Shown: positions 35,280-44,928, counted from the stretch's first letter. The stretch: DNA of 64,000 nt from Pantoea rwandensis (GCF_002095475.1 NZ_MLFR01000003.1:1-64000); one strand, 5' to 3'. Translations and numbers: made by a program. The notes: generated from the sequence alone by a model not told the origin.

Positions 35280-36518
35280 ATGTCTTCCGCAAAACCTAAA
35301 AAAAATGCCGTCACGCCGGCTAAAGCGATGCTGGCCGCCATCAGTGGCTACGCGATGGACGGATTTGATCTGTTAATTCTGGGCTTTATGTTACCGGCAA
35401 TCAGCGTCTCGCTGGCGCTCGATCCTTCTCAGGCCGGTTCGCTGGTCACCTGGACGCTGATTGGCGCGGTGATCGGTGGCATCGTGTTTGGCCATCTCAG
35501 CGATCGCTATGGCCGTATCCGCATTCTCACCGTCACCATCCTGATGTTCTCCATCTTCACCGGACTGTGCGCCGTGGCGCAAGGTTACTGGGATTTATTG
35601 GCTTACCGCACCTTAGCGGGTGTGGGTTTGGGCGGTGAATTTGGTATCGGCATGGCGTTGATTGCTGAAGCCTGGCCGAAAGAGAAGCGCAATCGCGCAT
35701 CGGCATGGGTCGGCATGGGTTGGCAGCTTGGCGTGCTGCTGGCGGCATTTATCACTCCGCCGTTGCTTAGCGTGATCGGCTGGCGCGGCATGTTCCTGGT
35801 GGGCCTGCTGCCTGCGCTGGTGTCGTTTGTGATCCGTCGTAGCATGGGCGAACCGGAAGGCTTTACTCAGCATGTGGAAAAAACGCCGCAATTGTCATTT
35901 ACCGCGCGCATCAAACTGCTGTTCGCTGACCGTGCCACCAGCAAAGCCAGTCTCGGGATTTTCATCCTCTGCTCCGTGCAGAACTTTGGTTATTACGGTC
36001 TGATGATTTGGATGCCGAGCTATCTGTCATCGAATTTTGGCTTTAGCCTCACTAAGTCCGGCTTGTGGACAGCCGTCACCGTGGTCGGCATGACCTTTGG
36101 TATCTGGTTGTTTGGGGTATTGGCCGATCGCTTCGCGCGCTGGAAGATTTTCCTGCTGTACCAGTTTGGTGCTGTGGTGATGGTGGTGGTGTATGCACAG
36201 CTGCGCGATCCCACAGTAATGCTGTTTACCGGGGCGATCATGGGGATGTTTGTGAACGGTATGATTGGTGGCTACGGTGCGCTGATCTCTGACACCTTTC
36301 CACCGCAGGCGCGTGCGACCGCGCAGAATGTGTTGTTCAACCTTGGGCGCGGCGTGGGTGGCTTTGGTCCGCTAGTGATCGGCCTGCTGGCGGCGAAAAT
36401 TTCGTTTACCGCGGCGATCACGCTGCTGGCGCTGATTTATCTACTGGATATCGTTGCGACGCTGTTCCTGTTGCCGAAGAAACAGAGCAACGAGGATTCA
36501 CTGGGCGCGATTGGTTAA
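35280..36518 (+). CDS. MFS transporter, metabolite:H+ symporter (AAHS/SHS-like)
   Basis: Twelve-helix major facilitator (412 aa). The first helix has SGYAMDGFDLLILGFMLP, where the Asp-Gly-Phe-Asp signature marks aromatic-acid and short organic-acid proton symporters. Motif A GHLSDRYGRIR follows helix 2 and its echo GVLADRFARWK lies between helices 6 and 7. The substrate is not evident. It is a single gene between phoU and yieH, with a weak ribosome site and no linked enzymes, and has no counterpart I know of at this place in E. coli. Confidence 0.85.
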   Translation: MSSAKPKKNAVTPAKAMLAAISGYAMDGFDLLILGFMLPAISVSLALDPSQAGSLVTWTLIGAVIGGIVFGHLSDRYGRIRILTVTILMFSIFTGLCAVAQGYWDLLAYRTLAGVGLGGEFGIGMALIAEAWPKEKRNRASAWVGMGWQLGVLLAAFITPPLLSVIGWRGMFLVGLLPALVSFVIRRSMGEPEGFTQHVEKTPQLSFTARIKLLFADRATSKASLGIFILCSVQNFGYYGLMIWMPSYLSSNFGFSLTKSGLWTAVTVVGMTFGIWLFGVLADRFARWKIFLLYQFGAVVMVVVYAQLRDPTVMLFTGAIMGMFVNGMIGGYGALISDTFPPQARATAQNVLFNLGRGVGGFGPLVIGLLAAKISFTAAITLLALIYLLDIVATLFLLPKKQSNEDSLGAIG

Positions 36519-36534
36519 AGCGTTTGGGTTACCT

Positions 36535-36554
36535 GGTGCGCATAAATGCGCACC
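36535..36554. repeat. REP-like palindrome after the MFS gene
   Basis: GGTGCGCATAAATGCGCACC, followed by CTAC (the reverse of a GTAG head). Member of the GTAG-palindrome family of this window, minus-strand orientation. Confidence 0.7.
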
Positions 36555-36610
36555 CTACGAAAACATGTGTGGATCTTATCTGCGTGCTGATCAAAATCGT
36601 ACGTCGCTCT

Positions 36611-36882
36611 CTGTAATGGCGGCATTCATGCCGCCCTGGCACACAGGTAACAGATCAGACCGACCACATAGGTAACACTATTATGGTCAGTCGATTCGGA
36701 TGATAGATTGTCCGGTCACCATGCCTCGGTTTCTGTAGGGGCGGCATTCATGCCGCCCTGGCACACAGGTAACAGATCAGACCGACCACATAGGTAACAC
36801 CATTATGGTCAGTCGATTCGGATGATAGATTGTCCGGTCATCATGCGCCGGTTTCTGTAGGGGCGGCATTCATGCCGCCCTG
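36611..36882. repeat. 122-bp tandem repeat array with REP-like palindromes
   Basis: Two complete units and a partial third. The palindrome GGCGGCATTCATGCCGCCC starts at 36618, 36740 and 36862, an exact 122-bp period. The ~100 bp between palindromes are nearly identical in both full units, including two AGGTAACA direct repeats and GATTCGGATGATAGATTGTC. Copies two and three have the GTAGGGG head; copy one has GTAATGG. The array, with the palindrome at 36535, fills the 366-nt gap between the MFS gene and yieH; no gene is seen. Confidence 0.9.
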
Positions 36883-36884
36883 GT

Positions 36885-37532
36885 TTACACCAAATCCCAC
36901 CCTCTGGCGCGCCACAGCGCCGGCAGTTGCGCCATATCATCAAAACGCGTCACCAGTGGGTGATCCAATTCTGGATTGTGCGCATCGGCACAGTAGTAAA
37001 ATACCGGAATACCTGCTGCGATTCCCGCGCGGGCGCCTGCTTCGGAATCATCCACCAGAATGCATTTCTCAATCGGCACCTGCATTTGTTCTGCCGCGTG
37101 GTACATCAGCTCGGGATCGGGCTTCCAGTGGTTAATGTCGTAACCGCTGTACAGCCGACCATCAAGATACGGCAGCATGCCGGTTAATCCCAGCGAGTGC
37201 TGCATCTTCTTCACTGTACCGTTTGAGACTACGCACATCGGCACTTTCACGCTCTCCACCAGCGCTTTAGCACCGGCAATTGGCTTCAGGTCAAGGTCAA
37301 ACAGGCGGGCGACATCAGCACGATAGGCGGTTTCGAACTCTTCGATGGGCACCTCTTTCTGATGCTGTGCCAGTACATCCCGCACGATGTCATAAAGCTT
37401 TACCCCTTTGTACTGCTCAAACATCTGCTGCAAAGAGAGCTCAATACCGTATTGGGCAAAGGTGTTGACGTAAGATTGCGTACAGATCACTTCACTGTCG
37501 ACCAGCGTACCGTCGCAATCGAAAAAACACAT
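36885..37532 (-). CDS. yieH: HAD phosphatase YieH (6-phosphogluconate phosphatase-like), possible start-proximal frameshift
   Basis: Haloacid-dehalogenase hydrolase: nucleophile motif FFDCDGTLVDSE, motif II VVSNGT, and motif III/IV with K of HWKPDPEL and VDDSEAGARAG. E. coli YieH (221 aa) dephosphorylates 6-phosphogluconate. Read as written, the gene starts MCFFDCDG (215 aa), lacking most of the first beta strand. Eleven bases upstream, at 37543, an ATG with AAGGA 9 nt before it opens MSVECVF but goes out of frame at a run of six T; a seventh T would give MSVECVFFDCDG, matching the family. It converges with the MFS gene across the repeat array. Confidence 0.85.
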   Translation of the reverse strand: MCFFDCDGTLVDSEVICTQSYVNTFAQYGIELSLQQMFEQYKGVKLYDIVRDVLAQHQKEVPIEEFETAYRADVARLFDLDLKPIAGAKALVESVKVPMCVVSNGTVKKMQHSLGLTGMLPYLDGRLYSGYDINHWKPDPELMYHAAEQMQVPIEKCILVDDSEAGARAGIAAGIPVFYYCADAHNPELDHPLVTRFDDMAQLPALWRARGWDLV

Positions 37533-37694
37533 TCAACTGACATCGCACATCATCCTTTTGTTAAACAACCAGCTGACACTCTAACGCACTGAGCGCAGAA
37601 AGCGACCCTGAGCAACCGGTTGCGAATAATCAGTGTTTTGCTGCGCTAAAATCTATAGGATACGCGGCGATAAATTTTTTTCCGGGACAGTTGA

Positions 37695-39008
37695 ATGAAC
37701 AATCAGGGCTTGTTGCAGCGCATGTTTAAGCTGCAGGAACACGGCACAACCGCGCGCACTGAAGTGATAGCCGGTTTCACGACTTTCCTGACGATGGTGT
37801 ACATCGTCTTTGTAAACCCGCAGATCCTTGGCGTAGCGGGCATGGATACGCAGGCGGTGTTTGTCACCACCTGTTTGATCGCCGCTTTTGGCAGCATCAT
37901 GATGGGGCTGGTGGCAAATCTGCCGGTCGCGCTGGCACCGGCGATGGGCTTGAATGCTTTCTTTGCCTTTGTGGTAGTGGGCGCAATGGGTTATTCGTGG
38001 CAGATCGGCATGGGCGCGATCTTCTGGGGGGCGCTGGGTCTGCTGATCTTGACCCTGCTGCGTGTCCGCTATTGGATGATTGCCAATATCCCGATGAGTC
38101 TGCGTGTCGGCATTACTGCCGGTATCGGTCTGTTTATCGCCATGATGGGACTAAAGAACGCCGGTATTATTGTGCCAAATGCCGATACCATCGTGACGGT
38201 GGGCAACCTGACTTCGCATAGCGTATTGCTTGGCGCACTGGGTTTCTTCATCATCGCGATTTTGGCCTCACGTAATATTCATGCCGCAGTGCTGGTGTCG
38301 ATTGTGGTCACTACGGTGATCGGCTTAGCGATTGGCGATGTAAAGTTCAGTGGCGTGTTTGCCGCTCCGCCCGCCATCACCTCGGTGGTGGGCCAGGTCG
38401 ATATCAAAGGCGCATTTAACATCGGCATGGCGGGCGTCATCTTCTCCTTTATGCTGGTGAACCTGTTTGACTCCTCCGGCACACTGATCGGCGTCACCGA
38501 TAAAGCGGGATTAACCGATGAGAAGGGCACTTTCCCGCGCATGAAGCAGGCACTGTATGTGGATAGCATTAGCTCAGTCACCGGCTCGCTGATCGGAACC
38601 TCCTCTGTCACGGCATACATTGAGAGTTCGTCGGGAGTAGCCATTGGTGGCCGTACGGGTCTGATGGCGGTGATCACCGGTATTCTCTTCCTGCTGGTGA
38701 TGTTCCTGTCACCGCTGGCTGCCATGGTGCCTTCTTATGCGGCAGCAGGTGCGCTGATCTATGTGGGTGTACTGATGACGGCGTCGCTGTCGCGCGTGCG
38801 TTGGGACGACCTCACCGAAGCGGTACCCGCGTTTGTCACGGCAGCGATGATGCCGTTTAGCTTCTCGATCACCGAAGGGATTGCACTGGGCTTTATCTCT
38901 TATTGTGTGATGAAACTCGGCACCGGACGCTGGCGCGAAATCAGCCCGTGCGTAGTGGTCGTCGCACTGCTGTTTGTACTGAAAATCGCGTTTATCGACG
39001 CGCACTAA
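37695..39008 (+). CDS. adeP: Adenine permease AdeP (NCS2 family)
   Basis: High-affinity adenine:H+ symporter of the AzgA-like nucleobase family. Near-identical to E. coli AdeP (YieG) through EHGTTARTEVIAGFTTFLTM, the substrate-site motif NLFDSSGTLIGV and TSSVTAYIESSSGV. 437 aa against 445; the N-terminus is shorter. About 14 membrane segments. The yieH-adeP-yieE neighbourhood is as in E. coli, but yieF is missing. Confidence 0.95.
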   Translation: MNNQGLLQRMFKLQEHGTTARTEVIAGFTTFLTMVYIVFVNPQILGVAGMDTQAVFVTTCLIAAFGSIMMGLVANLPVALAPAMGLNAFFAFVVVGAMGYSWQIGMGAIFWGALGLLILTLLRVRYWMIANIPMSLRVGITAGIGLFIAMMGLKNAGIIVPNADTIVTVGNLTSHSVLLGALGFFIIAILASRNIHAAVLVSIVVTTVIGLAIGDVKFSGVFAAPPAITSVVGQVDIKGAFNIGMAGVIFSFMLVNLFDSSGTLIGVTDKAGLTDEKGTFPRMKQALYVDSISSVTGSLIGTSSVTAYIESSSGVAIGGRTGLMAVITGILFLLVMFLSPLAAMVPSYAAAGALIYVGVLMTASLSRVRWDDLTEAVPAFVTAAMMPFSFSITEGIALGFISYCVMKLGTGRWREISPCVVVVALLFVLKIAFIDAH

Positions 39009-39011
39009 AAG

Positions 39012-39037
39012 AACAGGCCGCGATTGCGGCCTGTTTT
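39012..39037. terminator. Bidirectional terminator between adeP and yieE
   Basis: Perfect 10-bp stem AACAGGCCGC / GCGGCCTGTT with loop GATT and T-rich tail TTTATT on the plus strand; the minus strand reads into TTTTAG. Serves the two converging genes. Confidence 0.85.
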
Positions 39038-39038
39038 A

Positions 39039-39785
39039 TTACAGATGCCCGATTTCCTGTGGTGCGCTGGCCAGGCTAGTCAGCCGCAGTGAACGTGGGC
39101 CAATATTCGGCTTACTCATCTCGACATCGCGCAGCGGCTGCCACTGTTGCTGTGCATCAATCTCCCACAGACATAAGCGTTCGGTGCCGGGTGACAGGGC
39201 GCAAGACCATACCAACATAGGCTCCGCATCGCATACTGCTTGAATATCCGGGAATACGCTCGAACGCAGGCGACCTGCGGCTGGGTGCAGCTGCAATGAA
39301 CCAATGCCACTCGCCTCACCCGTGAGTTTGAGAATGCTTTGGCGTAGCGTCCATATCTGCGTCACGGCTTCCATAAAGTCTTGCTGTGCATTGATCCAGG
39401 CTTTCTCTCCAGATGAGAGATCCTGTGTCAGCATATCCTGTGTTTGACGACTATGGGCCCGCACGATCTCCATATCCAACCCTGCACGACCACCCTCTTC
39501 TGCCAGCAGTACGCCCACCATATTGCCTGCATAAGCAATGCTGAAATCAGGGAGGTTAGGATCGGCAAAACAGGGGCGTCCACTGCTGGTGGTGACGAGT
39601 GGCGGCAGTTCTCGAATGCCGTAGACGCGCAGCAACAGTTGTGCCAGCAACTCACGAGCAGCAAGAAAACGACTGCGGCGCTTATCAGGGAAGTGCTCAG
39701 CGCTGTTAATCACATCCTGTGAAACTCGCGGTGACTCTGGAGAGAGCCGCGAATTTCCCATCCAACGTACAAAATGACTAGCCAT
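39039..39785 (-). CDS. yieE: Phosphopantetheinyl transferase-like protein YieE, divergent active site
   Basis: Member of the 4'-phosphopantetheinyl transferase superfamily (248 aa; E. coli YieE is about this size and also near adeP). The first metal motif GLDMEIV is present. The second motif, normally W-x-x-K-E-x-x-x-K, reads WTLRQSILKLTG: Lys-Glu is replaced by Arg-Gln. It may therefore have altered or no transferase activity. No acyl- or peptidyl-carrier gene is nearby. Confidence 0.8.
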   Translation of the reverse strand: MASHFVRWMGNSRLSPESPRVSQDVINSAEHFPDKRRSRFLAARELLAQLLLRVYGIRELPPLVTTSSGRPCFADPNLPDFSIAYAGNMVGVLLAEEGGRAGLDMEIVRAHSRQTQDMLTQDLSSGEKAWINAQQDFMEAVTQIWTLRQSILKLTGEASGIGSLQLHPAAGRLRSSVFPDIQAVCDAEPMLVWSCALSPGTERLCLWEIDAQQQWQPLRDVEMSKPNIGPRSLRLTSLASAPQEIGHL

Positions 39786-40076
39786 CTGTCGCTCCGTGAA
39801 AATGGTCAGATAATCATCAAGTCTATTGTAAGAATTTTCTCATGGGTTTGCATCCGCCATAACATTGATTGTGAGAAATTTCAGATAACGCCGAAGCGAT
39901 GTCTTATCCCACTCCGCAACTTTGTATATAACGCTTTTGCGGATTCTGCCCAGAAAGGGTGTCGTGAAGCGTGATGTGGTGTAGGATTTGGGCAGCAAAA
40001 CAGCACATCGAAGTGCGCAAACAATCCACCTCAAGAAATCGTGCCCATCGCCGTTGCATGCACGTTGGAGTTTCTT

Positions 40077-40586
40077 ATGTCAGTAACCTCACTTACTCGC
40101 CAGGAATCGATCTCTCTGGATGAATTTCGTCATGGCATGCGCCGCTTAACTGCAGGTGTTTCATTGGTGACCACTGAGTTCCAGGGCGAAAAGCTGGGGC
40201 TGATTGCCACCTCGGTTAGCTCACTGGCTGCTGAGCCGCCAAGCCTGTTGGTGTGCGTCAATCGTAGCGCGTCCAGCCACGATGCTTTCGTTAACGCGGG
40301 CCACTTTGCCGTTAACGTCTTGCGTGAGCAGCATGATGATTTATGCGCCCAGTTTAGCCAGTCTGCGCGTCGTGCAGAACGTTTTCAGAGCGGTGAATGG
40401 CACACGCTGAATACCGGTGCTCCGGTATTGGCCGATGCACTAGTGAGCTTTGACTGCCAGCTGGAAAAAGTGGTGGAGTGGAATACGCACAGCGTCCTGC
40501 TGGCGCGTATTGTCGGTATCGCCTTACCGGGCGAAGCCGCAGAGCCGATGGTGTACTTTAACAGCGGTTTTCACTCGCTGGGTTAA
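40077..40586 (+). CDS. Flavin reductase-domain protein (RutF/HpaC-like)
   Basis: FMN-binding split-barrel NAD(P)H:flavin oxidoreductase (169 aa), the type that supplies reduced flavin to two-component monooxygenases. Marks: RLTAGVSLVTTEFQGEKLGLIATSVSSL, PPSLLVCVNRSAS, HFAVNVL and the terminal YFNSGFHSLG. It resembles RutF in length and in LVSFDCQLEKVV. ATG 40077 has GGAG 6 nt upstream; an in-frame ATG at 40041 is not preferred. No monooxygenase is adjacent; the converging neighbour is RutE-like. Confidence 0.8.
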   Translation: MSVTSLTRQESISLDEFRHGMRRLTAGVSLVTTEFQGEKLGLIATSVSSLAAEPPSLLVCVNRSASSHDAFVNAGHFAVNVLREQHDDLCAQFSQSARRAERFQSGEWHTLNTGAPVLADALVSFDCQLEKVVEWNTHSVLLARIVGIALPGEAAEPMVYFNSGFHSLG

Positions 40587-40632
40587 GCGAGAAGAGCAGG
40601 CGTCGAGTATTCATCGCGACGCCCGTTTTCAA

Positions 40633-41223
40633 TCAGGCAAATTTGCTGGCTTCGTCGAAGCCTAAACGCGGCAAACGCTCATGCAGTTTGCTGGCTTCAC
40701 CGTAGCCAAGGTTAATCAGTAAATTCACCTGCCATTTGCTTTCGCTAAAGAAAGCTTCGTTCACTTTTGCTGGATCAAAGCCAGACATTGGACCGGCATC
40801 CAGGCCCAATGAGCGTGCTGCCAGGATCAGGTAGCCTGCTTGCAGGCTGCTGTTGCGGAATGCGGTCTCTTTAGCCAAATCTGGACTGCTGGTGAACCAG
40901 CTGCGCGCATCACCGTGTGGGAAGAGTTTTGGTAATGCCTCATAAAATTCTGGGTCCCACGCCACAATCACCGTCGCGGGTGCCGCCATGGTTTTATCCA
41001 CGTTGCCAGAGGAGAGCGCGGGCTTCAGCTTTTCTTTGCCTTCCTGAGAAGTGACAAACACGAAACGTCCCGGTGAGCAGTTGGCTGAAGTTGGGCCGAG
41101 TGCGGTCAGGCTGTAGAGCTGCTGCAGCACGTCGTGGGAAAGGGGTTTGTCCTGCCAATAGCTGTGCGTGCGAGCGTCATTAAACAGCGCGTTCAGCGCC
41201 ACGCTGTCGAGCGGTATACTCAT
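40633..41223 (-). CDS. rutE: Malonic semialdehyde reductase-like nitroreductase (RutE-like)
   Basis: FMN-dependent nitroreductase-fold protein of 196 aa, exactly the RutE length, with long identical stretches to Rut[30 protein letters not shown] and ETAFRNSS, then [20 protein letters not shown]. RutE reduces malonic semialdehyde to 3-hydroxypropionate in pyrimidine degradation. ATG 41223 follows CAGGAGAG. It converges with the RutF-like gene 46 nt away. rutABCDG are not in the window, so its role here is inferred. Confidence 0.82.
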   Translation of the reverse strand: MSIPLDSVALNALFNDARTHSYWQDKPLSHDVLQQLYSLTALGPTSANCSPGRFVFVTSQEGKEKLKPALSSGNVDKTMAAPATVIVAWDPEFYEALPKLFPHGDARSWFTSSPDLAKETAFRNSSLQAGYLILAARSLGLDAGPMSGFDPAKVNEAFFSESKWQVNLLINLGYGEASKLHERLPRLGFDEASKFA

Positions 41224-41372
41224 GTGTCTCTCCTGTTCAGGCGGCCAGTCGCGCCTGATTTTTAGCATGAATAGTCGATGTGGCCGGTGCGCTTTAGCAC
41301 GTGCCAGCGATCGTTATACTGCAAAGGAGAGGGGGTGCCAAATAACAAAGATGCATGTTTACAGCGAACCCA

Positions 41373-41435
41373 GTGCGCATCAATGCGCACCCTACAGAAT
41401 CGCGTAGACAGATTGTAGGGGCGCCATTGATGGCG
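41373..41435. repeat. Inverted pair of REP-like palindromes
   Basis: GTGCGCATCAATGCGCAC (41373-41390) followed by CCTAC, and GTAGGG leading into CGCCATTGATGGCG (41422-41435). The two lie tail-to-tail about 30 bp apart between the rutE-like gene and mnmE, like a REP doublet (BIME). Confidence 0.75.
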
Positions 41436-41448
41436 ACCAAAGTCGGTA

Positions 41449-42813
41449 CTATTTACCAATGCAGAAGCTGGAGAAAATCCTGCCGAGCAGATCGTCGGAG
41501 GTGAACTCCCCAGTGATTTCACTCAGTGCCTGTTGTGCCAGGCGCAACTCTTCCGCCAGCAGTTCACCCGCCCAGGCACCCAGAAGCTGGTCTTTACCCT
41601 GCTGTAAGTGAGTGGCCGCCAACTCCAATGCCTGCAGATGGCGTCGACGTGCCAGGAAGCCACCTTCCATATTGCCGGAGAAGCCCATGCTCTGTTTCAG
41701 ATGATCGCGCAGTGCATCCACGCCTTCGCCGGTACGTGCAGAGAGGCGAATCAGTGAGTGATCATTCACTTCTGTCAGGCCCAGCACTTCGCCGGTCATA
41801 TCGGCTTTGTTACGCACTACGGTAATCGGCAATTGGTCCGGTAAACGTGCCACGAAATCAGGCCAGATAGCGGCGGCTTCGGTGGCATCGGTGGTGGTAC
41901 CATCTACCATGAACAGCACCCGGTCAGCCTGTTCGATTTCCTGCCACGCACGTTCAATCCCAATACGTTCGACTTCATCACTGGCTTCACGTAAACCGGC
42001 GGTATCAATGATGTGTAGCGGCATGCCGTCGATATGAATGTGCTCGCGCAGCACGTCGCGGGTAGTACCGGCGATATCGGTGACAATCGCGGCTTCACGA
42101 CCGGCAAGGGCGTTAAGCAAGCTGGATTTACCGGCGTTAGGGCGACCGGCAATCACCACTTTCATTCCTTCACGCAGCAGGCTGCCCTGACGCGCTTCGG
42201 CGCGCACGTTATCAAGGTCACCGATCACCACATTCAGCTGGCCTTCGATTTTGCCGTCAGACAGGAAGTCGATCTCCTCATCCGGGAAGTCGATGGCGGC
42301 TTCCACATAGATGCGCAGGTGAGTCAGTGCTTCCACAAGCGTATTGATGCGCAGGGAAAATGCGCCTTGTAGTGAGTTCACTGCGGAACGCGCCGCCTGC
42401 TCTGAACTGGCATCGATTAGGTCGGCAATAGCTTCTGCCTGCGCCAGATCGAGTTTATCGTTTAGGAAGGCGCGTTCAGAGAATTCACCCGGCTGCGCGA
42501 TACGCACACCTGAAAGGGCAACAATACGCTTGAGCAGCAGATCAAGAATCACCGGACCGCCGTGACCTTGCAGCTCCAGTACGTCTTCGCCTGTAAAGGA
42601 GTTAGGGCCGGGAAACCACAGCGCAATCCCTTGATCCAGTACGCTGCCATCCGCATCGTTGAACGGCAAATAGTCGGCATAGCGCGGTTTCGGCAATTTA
42701 CCGAGCACGGCTTGCGCGACGTCTGCGGCTTTGGCGCCTGAAATACGCAGAATGCCGACGCCGCCACGACCGGGAGGCGTCGCCTGGGCAACGATGGTAT
42801 CGCTGTGGCTCAT
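41449..42813 (-). CDS. mnmE: tRNA modification GTPase MnmE (TrmE)
   Basis: GTPase that with MnmG modifies wobble uridine 34. N-terminal tetrahydrofolate-binding domain with [17 protein letters not shown]; inserted G domain with [24 protein letters not shown] and NKAD; C-terminal catalytic CIGK. 454 aa as in E. coli. MnmG is encoded 23 kb away beside oriC. Confidence 0.99.
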   Translation of the reverse strand: MSHSDTIVAQATPPGRGGVGILRISGAKAADVAQAVLGKLPKPRYADYLPFNDADGSVLDQGIALWFPGPNSFTGEDVLELQGHGGPVILDLLLKRIVALSGVRIAQPGEFSERAFLNDKLDLAQAEAIADLIDASSEQAARSAVNSLQGAFSLRINTLVEALTHLRIYVEAAIDFPDEEIDFLSDGKIEGQLNVVIGDLDNVRAEARQGSLLREGMKVVIAGRPNAGKSSLLNALAGREAAIVTDIAGTTRDVLREHIHIDGMPLHIIDTAGLREASDEVERIGIERAWQEIEQADRVLFMVDGTTTDATEAAAIWPDFVARLPDQLPITVVRNKADMTGEVLGLTEVNDHSLIRLSARTGEGVDALRDHLKQSMGFSGNMEGGFLARRRHLQALELAATHLQQGKDQLLGAWAGELLAEELRLAQQALSEITGEFTSDDLLGRIFSSFCIGK

Positions 42814-42825
42814 GATTCTCTCTCT

Positions 42826-42948
42826 TATCCGTCAGACTTCAAGCCGCAGCGGCATTGGCTGCGCTCATTCATCTCAGTTACTTACTTGAGTAAGCTCCTG
42901 AAGATTCTTTCGCTTGCCTCGTTGCTGCAGCTCGAATTATTTAGGGTA
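42826..42948 (-). repeat. ERIC element between mnmE and yidC
   Basis: About 123 bp, opposite in orientation to the glmUS copy: GTCAGACTTCAAGC on the left, a TTACTTGAGTAAGCTCCTGA core and CTCGAATTATTTAGGGTA on the right, as expected for an ERIC/IRU element. Confidence 0.88.
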
Positions 42949-42967
42949 CAAATTTTGAAAAAAAACA

Positions 42968-42987
42968 GGGCGACATAAATGCCGCCC
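42968..42987. repeat. REP-like palindrome beside ERIC
   Basis: GGGCGACATAAATGCCGCCC with one mismatch in the stem and no clear GTAG head, 19 bp from the ERIC element and just after the yidC stop. May double as the 3' end of the rpmH-rnpA-yidD-yidC transcript. Confidence 0.55.
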
Positions 42988-43021
42988 CTTGAGTATACGC
43001 TGCTGCTGTTGCAGTCAGAAG

Positions 43022-44668
43022 TTACGCTTTCTTCTTGTCGCGGCTGTGCAGGCCACGTTTTTCCAGACCGCGATAAATCAGCTGCTGCTGGAGAATGGTC
43101 ACCAGGTTACTAACGATGTAGTACAGCACCAGACCCGCAGGGAACCACAGGAAGAACACGGTAAAGATAACCGGCATGTAGGTCATGATCTTCTGCTGCA
43201 TCGGATCGGTCACGGTGGTCGGTGACATCTTCTGAATGAAGAACATGGTGATACCCATGATAACCGGCAGGATGTAGTACGGGTCCTGCGCGGACAGGTC
43301 ATGAATCCACAGAATGAACGGTGCATGACGCAGTTCAATCGAACCTGACAGCATGTAGTACAAGGCCAGGAAGATTGGCATCTGGATAACCAGCGGTAAG
43401 CAGCCACCCAGTGGGTTCACTTTCTCTGCTTTATACAGCGCCATCATTTCCTGGCTCTGCTTCTGCTTGTCATCGCCCAGACGCTCACGCATCGCCTGAA
43501 TCTTCGGCTGCAGCATACGCATCTTCGCCATGGAGGTGTACTGCGCTTTAGTCAGCGGGTACATGATGCCACGAACGATGAAGGTGATAACGATAATCGA
43601 GAAGCCCCAGTTACCGATAAAGCTGTGAATGAACTTCAGCAGCTTAAACAGTGGCTGAGAGATGAACCACAACCATCCGTAGTCCACGGTCAGATCCAGG
43701 TGAGGCGCGATAGCCGCCATTTTGTCCTGGATTTCCGGGCCTAACCACAGGGTCGCGCCGAGATCTTGCTGTGCGCCTGCTGCGACGGTGACCGGTGAAG
43801 ATTTATAACCGATTGCCGCAATGCCGTTGCCCAGGTTGCTGGTGTACAGGGTGTTGTTGCCCTGAGTACGTGGCACCCAAGCCGTAGCGAAATATTGCTG
43901 CAGCATCGCAACCCAACCATTGCTGGTGGTCGCGTTCAGGTTCTCGTTTTCCGCGATAGTATCGAATTTATACTTTTCGTATTTCGCTTCGCTGGTCGAG
44001 TACGCTGCGCCACGGAAGGTGTGCAGTGCAAAGTTATTGCTGCCCGTATCACGGTGCTTCGGCAGATCAATAGTCTGCTTCAGCTGACCAAACATCGACA
44101 CTTCCAGCGGCTGCTGAGAGGCGTTATTGATGTTGTAGTCAACGTTAACCGCGAATTCGCCACGCTTGAAGACGAAGGTTTTGGTGTAAACCACACCTTT
44201 TTCGTCAGTCCAGGTGAGCGGCACGCGCAGTTCGGTCTGGCCATCGGCCATCTCGAAATGATCTTGTGTAGTGGTGAACAGCGGACGTGCGCCATTGTTC
44301 GGGTTATCCGGACCGTTACGGCCGGTTAAGCCACTTTGCGCCTGATAAACGAAGGCTGGAGTGGTTTCCAGCAGCTGGAACGGTGCGTCAGAACCCAGTT
44401 TGTCCGGGTAGGTCAGCAGCAGTGCCTGCTCAATATCGCCACCGCGAGTATTGATGTTGAGTGACAGGACATCAGTCTTAACGGTGATCGTTTGGCCCTG
44501 ACCGCTAGCCGGCACGCCGGAAGTGGCGGCATCACCCGCTGCGCTGCTTGTGTTCTGCGTGGTCTGAGTCTGCTGTGGCTGCGGAGCGTGGTCCGTCTGC
44601 CAAGCTTGCCAGATCATAAAAGACACGAACAGAAAAGCGATGAGAAAGAGATTACGTTGCGAATCCAT
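43022..44668 (-). CDS. yidC: Membrane protein insertase YidC
   Basis: Oxa1-family insertase acting alone or with SecYEG. N-terminal membrane anchor ([18 protein letters not shown]), large periplasmic domain (about 60-345) and the conserved membrane core with [30 protein letters not shown], containing the hydrophilic-groove Arg. 548 aa as in E. coli. It starts 2 nt after yidD in the rpmH-rnpA-yidD-yidC cluster. Confidence 0.99.
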   Translation of the reverse strand: MDSQRNLFLIAFLFVSFMIWQAWQTDHAPQPQQTQTTQNTSSAAGDAATSGVPASGQGQTITVKTDVLSLNINTRGGDIEQALLLTYPDKLGSDAPFQLLETTPAFVYQAQSGLTGRNGPDNPNNGARPLFTTTQDHFEMADGQTELRVPLTWTDEKGVVYTKTFVFKRGEFAVNVDYNINNASQQPLEVSMFGQLKQTIDLPKHRDTGSNNFALHTFRGAAYSTSEAKYEKYKFDTIAENENLNATTSNGWVAMLQQYFATAWVPRTQGNNTLYTSNLGNGIAAIGYKSSPVTVAAGAQQDLGATLWLGPEIQDKMAAIAPHLDLTVDYGWLWFISQPLFKLLKFIHSFIGNWGFSIIVITFIVRGIMYPLTKAQYTSMAKMRMLQPKIQAMRERLGDDKQKQSQEMMALYKAEKVNPLGGCLPLVIQMPIFLALYYMLSGSIELRHAPFILWIHDLSAQDPYYILPVIMGITMFFIQKMSPTTVTDPMQQKIMTYMPVIFTVFFLWFPAGLVLYYIVSNLVTILQQQLIYRGLEKRGLHSRDKKKA

Positions 44669-44670
44669 CG

Positions 44671-44928
44671 TTAATGTTCTCTGGTATCAAAGGTTTTTGG
44701 CGGCACAGGATCGTCACCACCCGGGTTCAAAGGGTGGCATTTTAATACGCGTTTAATCGTCAACCAACTGCCTTTTACAACACCAAAGCGTCGTAAAGCC
44801 TCAATCCCATACTGCGAGCAGGTGGGATGGAACCGACAATGAGGTCCCAGCAGTGGGCTGATGGCGCGTTGATAAACGCGTATCAGGGCGATCAGGAGCC
44901 GCGAGCCAGGCGACAGTGACGACGCCAT
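44671..44928 (-). CDS. yidD: Membrane protein insertion efficiency factor YidD
   Basis: Small membrane-associated protein that aids YidC-dependent insertion. Conserved [20 protein letters not shown] and [10 protein letters not shown] with the family's cysteines, then [14 protein letters not shown]. 85 aa as in E. coli. It overlaps the rnpA 3' end by 37 nt, the usual arrangement. Confidence 0.98.
   Translation of the reverse strand: MASSLSPGSRLLIALIRVYQRAISPLLGPHCRFHPTCSQYGIEALRRFGVVKGSWLTIKRVLKCHPLNPGGDDPVPPKTFDTREH

Noticed and set aside
36640-36690. AGGTAACA direct repeats as ends of an IS21/IS481-type element
   Set aside because: No terminal dinucleotide pair, transposase or target duplication is visible; treated as part of the tandem unit.
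36611-36882. Possible CRISPR array
   Set aside because: Units are 122 bp and near-identical throughout, with no short repeat plus unique spacer pattern and no cas genes.
37590-37694. Purine riboswitch upstream of adeP
   Set aside because: The leader is short (about 100 nt) and I see no paired P1-P2-P3 arrangement or conserved loop sequences.
39774-39974. 66-codon frame upstream of the flavin reductase gene
   Set aside because: No ribosome site, no family resemblance, and it sits in the divergent promoter region between yieE and the reductase.
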